Origin: Pomphorhynchus laevis
Taxonomy: Eukaryota; Acanthocephala; Palaeacanthocephala; Echinorhynchida; Pomphorhynchidae
Length of the DNA: 64,000 nucleotides
Assembly: GCA_012934845.2 (NCBI GenBank)
Contig: WNNJ02001346.1
Span: forward strand, 186,001-250,000
Direction: 5' to 3'
Position numbers and translations under genes: made by a program. Below the pieces are notes generated by a model. The model did not search any database and had not been told where the DNA came from. It was given only the letters and a program-made list of their open reading frames with translations. Shown here piece after piece: positions 21,526-32,060 of the stretch; within the stretch, counting starts at the first letter, position 1; each line of letters begins with the position of its first letter.

Positions 21526-21587
21526 ACGAATTATAATGGACCCAACACCGATCCCTGAGGATCGGTGTTGGGTCCATTATAATTCGT
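21526..21587. repeat. Perfect 62-bp palindrome at a LINE deletion junction
   Basis: 29-bp arms (21526-21554 and 21559-21587) with the 4-base loop CTGA. One arm is the genuine PQGSVLGPL-coding sequence of the LINE (RT motif B); the other is its inverted copy. The arms replace about 250 codons of RT. This is the product expected from a strand switch onto a hairpin during DNA synthesis. Confidence 0.9.
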
Positions 21588-23213
21588 AATATAATTCGTA
21601 GTAACATCAAAATAACTTCGTGAATGGCTTACACGAGATTGCTGGTTAATTTCTGTGTTATTAGTTACGAGTTGAAAAGTCGACGCAAACGTGTCGGCTA
21701 CATCTTGAGGCGATGTGATAAAGTTATCATTAATACGAAGAGACGAAATTGCAGGAGGAATTGTCCTATTTCTACTTATGTGAGCCCAAAATCGTTTTGG
21801 TGCACTATGAAAGTCCGCAGCTATTGTCATTTCGTAGTTAAATTTTTTGCGTTTTTTAAGCTTTTCGAAAACGTTACGACAATTGACGTATTCCTGTCGA
21901 TAAGTATTGTCCTTGCAGCTTAATTTAAACAGTCGGTTTCTTCGTCTTAGTTCTGATTTAAGTTCTCTATTAAACCACGGAGGATTCACTTTTTTATTTT
22001 TATGCACGATCTTGGTAGGAACGTATTTTTCTATTATTTCACACATTGCTGAACGGAAAACCTTCCAACAATCTTCAACATCGTCGCTAGCGCCTACAAA
22101 GTTCATAGTCGATGCTGCTTGAAGAATTTTACACTGATCCGCACGATACCAACAATGCTTGAAGATTTTAGTTTCGACTTCGTCAATAATATTATTTGAA
22201 ATCCCTGAGAAGTGAAAAAGCAATACACAATGATCACTAACTCCTATGGGTGCTTTATGCATAATATCACGCACATCTGTTAATGATTTAAATAAAATTA
22301 AATCCAACAAAGAACTTTGATCATTCATAATCCTAGTTGGTGCTGATACATGCTGAACAAGAAGTAGGCTATCTAACAGAAAATTCCACAAGTCATGATC
22401 TAGTTTACTAGAAGATGCTATTCCTGAATGAGGATCATCCATATTGATGCTGGAAATATTGAAGTCTCCTAAACAGAGGAACCGGTCACCCATTGCTGCC
22501 TTTGTCAAAATATCTGAGAATTCCTGAGTGAGAACGAAGCTACATGGAGATCTATAACATAGTGCAATAGTAACTTTATTTCTTACATGGGATAGACTCG
22601 CCACCATCAGTTCACAAGTACCATATGTGTCAGTATAACATTCAAAATCGTCAACACCTATACATTGATCGACATAAAGTGCAACACCGCCTCCTCGTCG
22701 TACTTTACGATCAACCCTGATGATCGAATACCCATCCACAGCTACCATACTATCAGCAATATCATGATTTAGCCAAGTTTCGGTAACTGCAATTATTTGA
22801 GGTTTATATGTAAAGAATCTGTTCCAAAATTCGTCAATCTTCGATACTGTACTACGAATATCTGTGTAAGCGACGTTAATAATTGGAGTTGAACATTTAC
22901 TGGTTCTTGCGTTTATAGATAGTCCAGTAGGAAATATATCTAACGAGGATTGATCAATACCTAAGCAATTAACGGACCGATTGAATTCCGACGTACAAAT
23001 GGCTTTCTTCGAACCATTTCTTATTGTCAAGTCCTTTTCACCAGTAGTATTCCTGGTCTTTAGTTCTTCCCAAGCTTCATGTCGCATCTTACGATCTTGA
23101 ATGCTGAGATCCTTAAAGATTTTAGTAGTTTGACCTTTTAATTTATACCCTCTGCGTAAGATCTCGTTAACATTGTCGGACGATTTACATACCACTTTCA
23201 ATAAGCGTAACAT
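21531..23213 (-). pseudogene. LINE-D3 ORF1 end fused to endonuclease
   Basis: A 560-codon open frame. Residues 1-70 are the C-terminal part of ORF1 (RGYKLKGQTTKIFKDLSIQD, then TGEKDLTIRNGS). Residues 120-340 are an apurinic-like endonuclease: INVAYTDIRSTVSKIDEF, VTETWLNHDI, RRGGGVALYVDQ, ALCYRSP, CLGDFNISSINMD, SLLDLILFKS and GVSDHCVLLF. Residues 345-540 are the linker to RT (PPWFNRELKSELRRRNRLF, APKRFWAHISRNR). The final 20 residues are coded by the palindrome. All endonuclease catalytic motifs (N, E, GDFN, SDH) are present. That ORF1 and EN share one frame is unusual and may come from loss of the ORF1 stop. Confidence 0.8.
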
Positions 23214-23217
23214 ATTG

Positions 23218-23401
23218 TATGCTCCGATACAATTTCGTGACGTATAAAACTGAAACCACCTGTTTTACATGATAGATCATGTGCTATATCTGCGGATTCT
23301 CTACAGGTACAAAAAATTTTGTCATCCCCCGTCTTCCAAGCATATCTTACCTTTGAGACATCATGAAATTCATGTGAATCCAAAAAACCATCTGTGGTCA
23401 A
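23218..23401 (-). mobile_element. 180-bp internal patch of a CXC-RT element
   Basis: This stretch is more than 90 percent identical by eye to 41409-41585 in CXC-RT element 2. It encodes the block TDGFLDSHEFHD to SFIRHEIVSEH, which includes the CCHC knuckle. It lacks both ends of the element and sits between LINE-D3 and CXC-RT element 3. Such an internal patch is typical of template-copied filler at a repaired break. Confidence 0.8.
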
Positions 23402-23472
23402 TTTTTTATTGAAAGAAAAAAATTTATTTGAAAATAATAAATATTTATAAGGGTCTGCGTTAGTACTTCAAC

Positions 23473-26400
23473 TCACAATATTGGACGGTGGCAGGCAGAA
23501 CGCGGACCCCGGATGCACATCGAGATGCATCGTGCAAGCTGCAGTCCAATTCTTTCCCGGATCCTCGATATTTCATTTGCATATGGCAGCCTTTTCTTTG
23601 TTGCAAGTTTGTGTGCTATTCTTTTGATGACCGCAGTAGCCAACTTCCCTGTTTCGCCAAAGCAAGAGAGTGTAATAGGAGTAAAACTTGCTCGTTCAAC
23701 CAACGACATTCACTCATGGTATTTCGAATTTTTTCGTTGCTCATGATATTCGAAAGAGGCTAAAGTAGATTTCGAAAGGTTAGACGGAGCGAAAACGTTG
23801 AACACGCAAGTATCGAATAAAGCTCGGTCCGAGCGACCCCCATAAAATCCACAACACGAAATATTCAGCCGAGCCTCAGAATCGGTAGTGATAGTAGCTC
23901 TTTCGAAAATAATACTGTCATGAACAGGCTTTAGCATTGGCTCAATCTGTACACCATTGCATATTTCTGTAAGTTCATCTGCCAAAATGTTACGTATTAA
24001 GCCATGTCTGATTGAAGGGTGCCCTCTGTTGGCACATGAAAGTGAGTGACCAAGTGAAGTGGGTTCTCCGCATGGGCAGTGAGTGGGCGCATCACTCGAC
24101 AGACTATTATATCTGACTCCTATCGCATCACGAAATGCTGCGTTATCGATACGAGTGTGAGGTTCATATGTAGGGTATATATAACCACGATGAAGCACCC
24201 TTGACCGAAGAATGTTCAACCGTTCTTGCTGTTGTATCATCAAGTTCTGAGAGGACATTCGATCTTAGTGATTTCTGAATTTCAGATTTCAGTAAACGGA
24301 TGCGAGCAGAGCAAATATTTTTCTCGGTCCTTAGATCGCCTCCATATAGACCATTTAAAAATGGTTCACTTAAGATTTGGGAGAATTTGTACTCCTCTTG
24401 GGCGCTTACACAAGGATCGACGATGCCGAGTCCCCCGCAGTTCAATGGAAGAGAGAATAGTGTCCACCGCGATTTATCATCGGCGGCCGCAAGAGCGAAA
24501 ATCTCACTGAAACTGTTGTGAATAACATGATGTAGTTCATCAAACCAATTGCATTGACGATCGGTCGTGCGCTGCGTGTGAATCCATTTTTTTTGTAGGG
24601 CCCGAATTATGCTAGTATATGTTACTTGAGCATCTAGTATGCCGACCTCGGCCCTGCGACTAACGACTGTGCAAAATTTCGATACTTTTGCAGTGATTGA
24701 ACTATGGACGTAGTCATCTCTTCCAACTGGAGCACCAAGAACTACCGTACCATCAACACGAATTTCAATTTCGGTATCGCCGAATAGGCTGCCCATGTCG
24801 AATTCTCTTTCTTGAGAAGTTAGCAAGATACACTTTTTGGAATTGACATGGAACCCAAAAGCTGGACCGATTTGGCATAAAAGCATAAACGCGTCTTTAA
24901 TTTGATTAGGTGTTCCCACTAGGCTACCATCATCCGCATACCAGAATTGATGAATGTTAGGAAACTTTGTTGCTATGTGCGATAAGATGGGTAGTGTTGC
25001 AACTGCAAATGCAGGCATTGCTAGCACACCACCCTGCGTAAAGCCCTCTTAGATGATATGAATTCGTTGCCGATTGAGAAATCTGAAGGATTGTCGTAAA
25101 AATTGTGCATGACAATGGAAAGCAAAGGGCACAGACGATCAATGTTCATAAGGGCTGATTTTCTATTGATCCTATTGTACGCGTTGTCCGCATCGATAGT
25201 CAGAAGAATTGAGTTGGGATATTCAATGAATTTATCACAAACTGCGCGTGTCACACATTCAACTCCGCATCGTTGACCTGCACACATCTGTAATCGTCCG
25301 CAAACTTGTTGGGCACCATCAGAAACAAAGACAGTATCACCTTAGACATGATTCTCCTGCTAACGTTGCCAATACCTATTGGTGTTATCCCTGACTTTTG
25401 GGTTAATGCGATTAAACGACTGGATGCTAGAACGTTGACTGTATTAGCCGATATGATTTTCGTTGCTAGCGATTTGGAGAATACTGCAAGTGCATTTGCC
25501 AGTTCAGTCGATTCCCTCCCGAACTTTGTGACCATATTTAGCCAGGATTGGGCATCAAGCTCAGAGGGGCCAGCGCTACCGTTTACTCTCTTCGCAATCC
25601 GTATAATGAGCTCGCTGTCTATAGAATCAAAGACAACAGGGTGGGAGTTAGGCACTGTGACAGGTAAAGTCCAGACAATAGCAGCTTGGTCGAGCAGAGC
25701 AGCGGTAGGGTGTTTGTCTTTAGCAAGCTTCGGACGGATCTTAAATTAATCATGTCATCAAGTTGCAATGGAACACCGGGGTTGATTCACTGTCGAGAAG
25801 ATGTATAGCGGCACTCAACCTACCACCCAAAACCAAACTTACAAATCTCTTGAGCCAGTCACGTGTCAGGGTAGACCGAACCTTAAGAGAGTTAATTTGT
25901 TGCAATGTCAGGCTTCGGAATACAATGATGAATATTCCTTATTGAACCATAATTCCAGTCTTTGCGATAAGATTTCCTTGAGCGTTCTCGATAATGTACG
26001 AGCTGTCCTCTGTAAAATGAGGTGACCGAGAATAATATCCATACATAATGATTCGGACTGAGAAATAGACTCTCTGTATATGCGGGCAAGTTCGGATACA
26101 AACCTTTTCGAAGCAGCACACTTCGGTAGTCTGAATAAATTAGGCTTCCAGTGTACCACCTGGTTGTAGATGTCGTTTACAGACATGTGATCGAATACGC
26201 GCGTCCTATTGTGTACATCGCCATTTGAGTCAAGAATCAACGTATGAACACCGTCATCGTTGCAGGAAGCTGCAGACTGCTGTACATGATGCGAAACGGA
26301 TGAATTTGTTGAGTAATGGATTCTGTTATGGCAGTTAATTATTTTATTTTTGCACCTCGGTGCGCAACAATTGACGCCATGCTTCTTGGATTTTGCACAG

Positions 26401-26477
26401 CGACAACCCTTACACACCGCTGCCGGTCCGTTGCAGGTGCAACAAATGATTTCATTCGACGGGTGACACCGGACCAT
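23473..26477 (-). pseudogene. CXC-RT element 3 protein, broken
   Basis: The pieces in order are: 25908-26477 with the CXC domain (IICCTCNGPAAVCKGCRCAK); 25251-25655 with RVNGSAGPSELDAQSW and ITPIGIGNVSRRIM; 25021-25287 with MCAGQRCGVE and LLTIDADNAYNRINRKS (motif A); 24164-25027 with MLAMPAFA and FWYADDGSLVG; 23710-24258 with CPCGEPTSLGHSLSC (CCHC knuckle) and RLNISCCGFYGGRSDRALFD (the first nuclease aspartate is N here); 23473-23709 with FTPITLSCFGETGKLA and MCIRGPRSACHRP. At least five frame changes. The total length matches element 1. The closing segments resemble elements widespread in cnidarian genomes. Confidence 0.8.
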
Positions 26478-26502
26478 TGTTTGGCTTGTTGCTTGACTCG
26501 TT

Positions 26503-26529
26503 GTCAGATCCCTTGTATCTGGGGATGAC
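26503..26529 (-). promoter_or_regulatory. Conserved leader hairpin, element 3, inner copy
   Basis: Same 27-base design as 13863-13889: GTCATCCCC at one end, GATACAAGGG in the middle and ATCTGAC at the other end. It lies 26 bases upstream of the ORF start. Confidence 0.6.
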
Positions 26530-26610
26530 TTTGTAAATTGTAAGTTTTATTGTAAGTATGTACGATTGTAAGAATTATAATGTATGTACGATTGTAAGAA
26601 TTGACTCGTT

Positions 26611-26637
26611 GTCAGAGCCCTTGTATCCGGGGATGAC
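26611..26637 (-). promoter_or_regulatory. Conserved leader hairpin, element 3, outer copy
   Basis: Second copy 108 bp further upstream, with flanking CAACGAGTCAA and CAATTTACAAAG also repeated. The leader of this element seems to be built from tandem units, as seen for promoters of some LINEs. Confidence 0.6.
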
Positions 26638-26700
26638 TTTGTAAATTGTAAGTTTTATTGTCAATGTGTATGGATAAGTCAAGTGTGTTAGATAAGTTAT

Positions 26701-27086
26701 TGTAATTAGTGTAATTAGCTAGAACACATAAATTTTCTTCAATGTTGTCAATTAATAATATCAAATAATCAAGTCCCTTGACATTATACAACAACAAGCG
26801 AAGCAGTTTCTGAAGATTGTTCATCATCAAAAGAACTATCAATTTCCAAAAGAACAACTCCACTAGGTCGACTGCGATCACCAATAGTGTCCATAATTTC
26901 AAAAGAGTAAAATTAGCTCAATGTTGCCAGCGATGTTGTGAAAGTTTCCAAAAGAACCACAATATCAAAAGAGAACAGATAACTAGTGACTACTTCATTC
27001 AGAAGAGTTTCAAGACCTTCAACGTTGAATAATAGAAGACGACGAAAACATGAATCTGAAGCTGCACGAGGAATATAACGCGTTTG
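26701..27086. other. Unassigned spacer
   Basis: Contains a loose direct repeat (TTTCCAAAAGAAC at about 26839 and 26947) but no frame or element end I can name. Confidence 0.35.
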
Positions 27087-27860
27087 TCATATGAAGGATA
27101 AATGTGCCTTCCCCATCTCGTTTTCATCGGTAGGTGATTCAAATGGCAGTCCTATACTTACCACTTTATTGCTACGGATCAAAAAACAAACTGAAGGATT
27201 GGTTGTCCTTGTCGCATCAATTTGATCGAAAATGACCTTATTCGCATCACGTTCCGTGGAAGAGAGGTCAGTATTAACGTATACTTTTTTGAAGAGGTCA
27301 GAGTACTCTAGGCGTCTCACACACTTTAGAATCAACGTACTAACAACCACATTAGTGGTGAGTAAAATCCAGGGAGGTGAATCACTTCTGAACCCGGAAG
27401 CGGTATACCCTCATTGAAATACATTAGTCCAGATGAATGTCCAGCGATGCAAGTAACGCTTGAGCATTCTCCATCTCATTATCAGCAATCGGTAGACCTC
27501 GAATAATTACGTTACAAGCTCTACGATCCTACCGATCAATTTCATGTATGACCTCGATAGGAGGATTATCCTTTTGGTTTTTTTGTAGCTAAAACAGTTT
27601 GTGAAACCATTCGTTGTACTATTTTGGAAAACGATAGAGTATTGCCAACAGAAGGATCCGCATGAGTTATTACTACGCTAACCACATTATTCGAAAGTCC
27701 TTCGATAAAGCATGTAACTCATTTAATTAATATTCAAGGTTTTTGATGCGTCTTATGTTGCTCTACGTTACGGCGGGCAAATTCGATTTATTCTTGCAGC
27801 AAACTGGCCGCATAAGAAATCACGAAGAAAGACTGTCCGAATGATTTTCATGATTAGCAG
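27087..27860 (-). mobile_element. LINE ORF1 scrap (coiled coil plus RRM-type)
   Basis: Minus-strand frames read, from the N-terminal side, LLQEQIEFARRNVEQHKTHQ (coiled coil), RRACNVIIRGLPIADNEMEN (RRM start) and, in the intact 87-codon piece, LKCVRRLEYSDLFKKVYVNT, DLSSTERDANKVIF and VCFLIRSNKVVSIG. This is the same type of CR1-like ORF1 as at 19491-20060. Several stops interrupt it. No RT of this copy is seen. Confidence 0.6.
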
Positions 27861-27889
27861 CGGAATCTACTGTATCTAAGCCTATGGAA

Positions 27890-28060
27890 TTCAAAAGGCA
27901 TTTTCCACAACTTTGTTGTTGCAGGAATCAATCAATTTAAGCTCTGCCTGCCTTGACACACAAAATTCTTACACACGGCATGCGGCCCATTGCATGAACA
28001 ACATCGTTCTGAAACTCATTGTTGCTCCAAATATATGCAAGAACCGGTCGTTGTCTACAG
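27890..28060 (-). mobile_element. CXC-RT N-terminal scrap
   Basis: A minus-strand frame around 27955-28010 reads ERCCSCNGPHAVCKNFVCQG, which matches the start of the CXC domain in elements 2 and 3 (CCxCNGPAAxCxxCxC). The rest of the element is missing. It directly abuts the LINE ORF1 scrap. Confidence 0.55.
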
Positions 28061-28154
28061 AATTTCGTTGTCGTATTTAATTGTATATATATTTTATATA
28101 ATTGTTTATTGAAATAAGTCGCTCGTTGAAATCAGTTGCTCGCTAATTTCAGTT

Positions 28155-28250
28155 CGTTAAAAAAAAACTGATTTATTTTTACGAGGCAAATGCCTCTCGG
28201 CGCACGCTTACATGACACCAACAACAAAAGTACAAAAATCTAGATCATTG
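28155..28250 (-). mobile_element. LINE-A 3' end
   Basis: On the minus strand the sequence GTAAGCGTGCGCCGAGAGGC, then ATTTGCCTCGTAAAAATAAA, matches the 3' ends of LINE-A copies at 32170-32220 and 34500-34545 (GCGTGCGC-GGCACGCATTTGCCACGT-AAAATAAA). It is the terminus of the copy at 28531-29580 or of another one. Confidence 0.7.
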
Positions 28251-28530
28251 ATTAGATTAATTCGCCTTCTCGTAACTTTTCGTCTCATCGCTGTTCTTCA
28301 ACATCCTCCCTTTATTACACGACAGTCTCCCCCACCTCTCTATCGCTGTGCTCCCATCATTCCCTCTTACTCCACGTTCACAATTACTCTCTCTGATCCT
28401 GTTTCGTCGCCGCCCCACTAACATGGAATCAGCTCCCTCTCGATGTCCACCGCACTCCCTCCTTTATCACATTAAAATACCGCCTCGTTTCTCACCTTAT
28501 CGACCCACGATTTAGATTTTTGTTTTTTTT
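28251..28530 (+). mobile_element. LINE-A C-terminal segment, inverted
   Basis: Plus-strand sequence starting CGCCTTCTCGTAACTTTTCG and ending CGATTTAGATTTTTG matches 34200-34480, the last part of the LINE-A RT ORF. It lies between a minus-strand 3' end and a minus-strand RT segment, so it is inverted relative to both neighbours. Short inverted repeats (GATTTAGATTTTTG and its near complement) mark its borders. Confidence 0.7.
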
Positions 28531-29580
28531 TGTTCGTAGAGACTGTAGTTGTTGGAGTAATTTGAACGTGGAGTAGGAGGGAATAACGGGAACGCAGCGA
28601 AAGAGAGGTGGTGCGAGTGCAGTCTAAGAAAGGCAGGTTGATGAATGATGGGACGCCGACAACGATGAGACGAAAAGTTTCGAGAAGGCAGAGTTTGATG
28701 CGGATGTGGATAGTGGCTAGGCGAGTTGGGCAAGATGTGTGGATGTGTGATTGAGGCGACCGGGTACGGTCGCCCCCTTATCGACTGCCTCTTTGATTCG
28801 GAAGTCGATAAGGGGGCGGATACGACGGATGTAACAGAGAATTAAGTTATACCAGCGGAACTTATCGCGGACGAAGGGTTTTAGGGGAAGTGATCATCAA
28901 AATGAAAGCATAAGAAAGTGATATTATGGACTATAGGGATCATTGATGAGGCAACAAATACAGGGGGATGAGATATGTTAGGTTGACGGGGAGTATATAC
29001 ATTAATTTGGACTTGCCGGGGTTTAGAAGGAGATGAAGATGACAGAGACGTTTGTAGGTAGAGAAAAGTCAGTTGGAATCAAAAATGCCGATATCGAGTT
29101 TGTGATGGGCGGGTGCATGAGCATAGATGAGTATGTCATCGACATATTGCTTGACGTTAACGGTATAAAGTTTGATAAACGGAAAGAAATCGCCAAGCAG
29201 AAGAGAGAAAAGCAGAGGACCTAGAACTGAATCTTGTGGGGCCCCGCATAAAATTGGGATGGGTGAGGATGATGTTAAATTTGAGCAGACGCGAAATATA
29301 CGGTCGGATAGATATGAGGCAAACCATTGTACGGGGTAAGAAAAAAACCGTAATAATGACGAAGTAGAGAAAGTAGGATGAAGTGGTCGACTATGTCGAA
29401 GGTGGATGAAAGGTCGACGGAGATGAGAACACTATATAAAGCCTAGTCACGAGAAAGAAGTAGGTCGTTGTAAACTTTCATGCAGGCGGTTTATGTGGAT
29501 TGATTAAAGCGAAAAGCGGATTGGAAGGGAGGGTACAGATTAAATGAAGAGAGATTAACCGGCCAAGCCCACACGCATGT
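28531..29580 (-). mobile_element. LINE-A RT remnant, minus strand
   Basis: On the minus strand, frames read an RT from the palm to the tail, including PILCGAPQDSVLGPLLFS (motif B) and, after the palm, sequence matching other LINE-A copies. A fold-back inverted repeat at 28771-28818 sits at an internal deletion. It abuts the head of the plus-strand copy at about 29580. Confidence 0.65.
28771..28818. repeat. Fold-back inverted repeat within LINE-A
   Basis: Perfect 16-bp arms (CGCCCCCTTATCGACT at 28771-28786 and its complement at 28803-28818) with a 16-base spacer. In other copies this sequence occurs once, so the second arm is an inverted duplicate at a deletion of about 180 bp. Confidence 0.75.
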
Positions 29581-29795
29581 GACAACAGTAAGTCTAAAGA
29601 AGACTTCCTATGTAGCTTTTGTGCCACCAAACTCATACGCGATCTCTTTTATAAGAACAAATCAACCTCCAACGTGTCCACTCAAACAACCTTAGTCGTT
29701 TCTGATGTATTTTGTCAACCCACTGATCTTGTCACCACATGCACTTCTAATCCAATGTCTTCACTTCCCGACACCCCCGTCTCTTCCCTTCTGTC

Positions 29796-30326
29796 TTGTT
29801 TCTCAATAACCTACATCCATTAATCAAAATCACCTCCACCAACCTCCGCAATCCTTCCACTCATAACCTTTCCTCACATCGCTCACCACCCTCTATATTA
29901 TCCAAATCCTATTTGTCTTCCGTTGTCAAACCTACTCCGTTGATATCTTCAACTCCCAGCTCTCCTATCGTGATCTCACCAACTCACGTTACTCGTCCTC
30001 CTTTACGGAAACGCTTTCCTTATCGCGATCATTGTGTCATCGTCACTAATATCACTCTTTCCACATCTTTATCTCCACAAGCACTTCTCGACCACGATGT
30101 TTTCGCATTCAGATCCATCCTATCGTCTATTGCACCCGCATTTTCCCCGATCGCATCCCCTCTGAAATTGCTCAGCTCTCATCTGCCCGCATCGAAAAAT
30201 GCCGTCGCTAGGAAAACGGCAAAACATCTCTCTCCATCCGAAACATCGACGGAAATTTTTCTGGTTGTCCACACCCGCCCAAAAATTCGATGGCGCTCCA
30301 TCTCCCCTATGTGTCTTCTCCACTAG
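29796..30326 (+). pseudogene. LINE-A ORF1 remnant
   Basis: A 176-codon frame, serine- and proline-rich at first, then HCVIVTNITLSTSLSPQALL and DHDVFAFRSILSSIAPAF, which has the look of an RRM-type ORF1 domain. Just upstream, another frame has CSFCATKLIRDLF, a possible PHD-like zinc finger. Assignment is by position and weak resemblance. Confidence 0.45.
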
Positions 30327-30748
30327 CCCCTATCACCACCACACACGGTTTCCGCCTCGACCTCCTCAACGTTAGATCTATTCTCAATAAATCCGATCGC
30401 ATCCTCAACCTATTCACCAACCAATTCATCCATCTCTTCTGCCTCATCGAATCCTGGCACTCTGATTCTGACGACCTCTCCATTCACCGTCTGCTCTCTT
30501 CCGGTTACTCACTAGACGAATTAGCCCGCCCCCATAGCTCATCAACTTCTAAATTCTCTAATCACAGCGGAATTGCCGCATTCGCCCGTCGTCGCCCCCC
30601 GTCTCTTTGCAAAATCACTCCCCTTTTCAGTTCTAGTCTTTTGAATTGCTCAGTTGTCGTTTTTCTAGATCGATCACTCTGGACCTCGCCATTGTATACC
30701 GTCCTGGTTAATCAGCTCCTACCTCCTTATTTTTACCGAACTCGCTGA
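30290..30748 (+). pseudogene. LINE-A endonuclease start
   Basis: The frame reads LDLLNVRSILNKSDRILNLF, then LFCLIESWHSDSDD and HSGIAAFARRRPP. These are the N-x-R-S-L, the glutamate-tryptophan (TEtW-like) and the GGxAxxxR-like blocks of LINE endonucleases. The GDFN and SDH parts are lost; 30790 has LGDINIRLD, a fragment of the GDFN block in another frame. Confidence 0.6.
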
Positions 30749-30767
30749 CCTCCTTTCTCATTGTTCT

Positions 30768-32060
30768 TTGTCCTCAATCTCTTCACGCATTCTGGGCGAT
30801 ATCAACATCCGCCTAGACCGCCCACTTCCTTCTAGCTATCGCCACATTTTACTACTCCCTACTCTTTCTAAGCTCTTAGAACGCCTCATTTTAATACAGA
30901 TCAACGCTTATCTCTCCTCATCCAATCTGTACCCTGCTTTCCAATCCGCTTTCCGCTCTAACCACTCCACAGAAATCGCCTGCATGAAAGTTTACAACGA
31001 CTTACTCATTTCTCGAGTCCGGGCTCTATATAGTGTTCTCATCTCCCTCAACCTCTCCTCCGCATTCGACATTGTGACCACTCCGTCCTTTCTCGCCTTC
31101 GTTATGATTACGGCTTTTCTTCTTTCTCCGTAGCATGGTTTGCCTCATATCTATCCGACCGTTATTTTCGAGTCTGTTAAAATTCATCATCCTCTCCTCC
31201 CATCCCTATTATCTGCGGGGTCCCACCAGGTTCAGTCCTAGGACCCCGGCTTTTATCTCCTATACTCGGCGATCTCTCTTCGTTTATCAAACCCTCTTCC
31301 TTTAACGTCATCTTCATCTTTTAACGTCATCTTTTAACGATGACATCTTCATCTATGTTCATGCACCCACACATAGCATACACGATGTCGGAATTTCTGC
31401 CTTTAACTGTCTTTCTTCTATCTACAAACGTCTCTCCCATCTTCGTATCGTTCTAAACCCTGACAAGTCAAAAATAATGTAGATCCTGCCTCGTAAACCA
31501 TACATATCTCCTCCCAATGTATATTTTGCCTCATCGAGTATCCCCATAGTACTTAATCTCACTTTCTTAGGCTTCCATTTCGATGATCACCTTTCCCTCC
31601 AACCGTTCGTCCGCAACAAGGTCTGCTCGTCTAGCTTAATTCTCTGTGAAATCCGCCGTATCCGCCCCCTTATCGACTTCCGTTCTTGTATGCATCTTCT
31701 TTCATCGCTTATTTTCCCTTAAATCGATTACTTCCTCAGTCGTTACGCAAATTCTCCAAAATCCATCATCCTACCCCTACAACGCATCATCAACTCCGCC
31801 GTTCGAGTGCTCTTACGTCTCCGTCGCTTCGACCACACATCCTTATATCTTGCCAAACTCTCCTGGCCCACCATCCACATCCGCATACAAATCCGCCTTA
31901 TCGTAACTTTTCGTCTCATCGCTGTTGGCTCCCCATCATTCATCAACCTTCCTTTCTTAGACGACACTCGCCTTACCTCGCTATTGTTGCGTTTCCGCCA
32001 TACCATCTTACTCCACGTCCCCAATAACTCTAACAACTACGGTCTCTGATCCTTCCTCGT
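30768..32060 (+). pseudogene. LINE-A reverse transcriptase remnant
   Basis: Blocks in several frames: SYRHILLLPTLSKLLERLIL, FQSAFRSNHSTEIACMKVYN, LISLNLSSAFDIVTTPSFLA (motif A, first aspartate replaced), CGVPPGSVLGPRLLSPILGD (motif B) and an RLRRFDHT-type C-terminal block (31800-31860). The YADD region near 31340-31370 is degraded to a DDIFIYVHA-like stretch. Typical L2/CR1 order. Confidence 0.65.

Larger units (their letters stand above)
20470..23217 (-). mobile_element. LINE-D3, CR1-like, with an internal RT deletion
   Basis: Minus-strand LINE with the end of ORF1 and the endonuclease in one frame (21531-23213), then the RT from motif B onward (20651-21509) and a 3' region that includes the hairpin GCCTTTCGGC near 20510 and a tail with GATTGTAAGATAAC. 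RT fingers and motif A are missing; the two parts meet at a perfect 62-bp palindrome (21526-21587). The 5' end joins a small CXC-RT fragment at 23218. Confidence 0.8.
23402..26700 (-). mobile_element. CXC-RT element 3, full length, decayed
   Basis: A third CXC-RT subfamily on the minus strand with all coding domains in order but broken by several frameshifts. The 5' leader (26478-26700) holds two copies of an about 60-bp unit 108 bp apart, each containing the conserved 27-base hairpin. The 3' region ends in an AT-rich stretch at about 23402. Confidence 0.8.
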
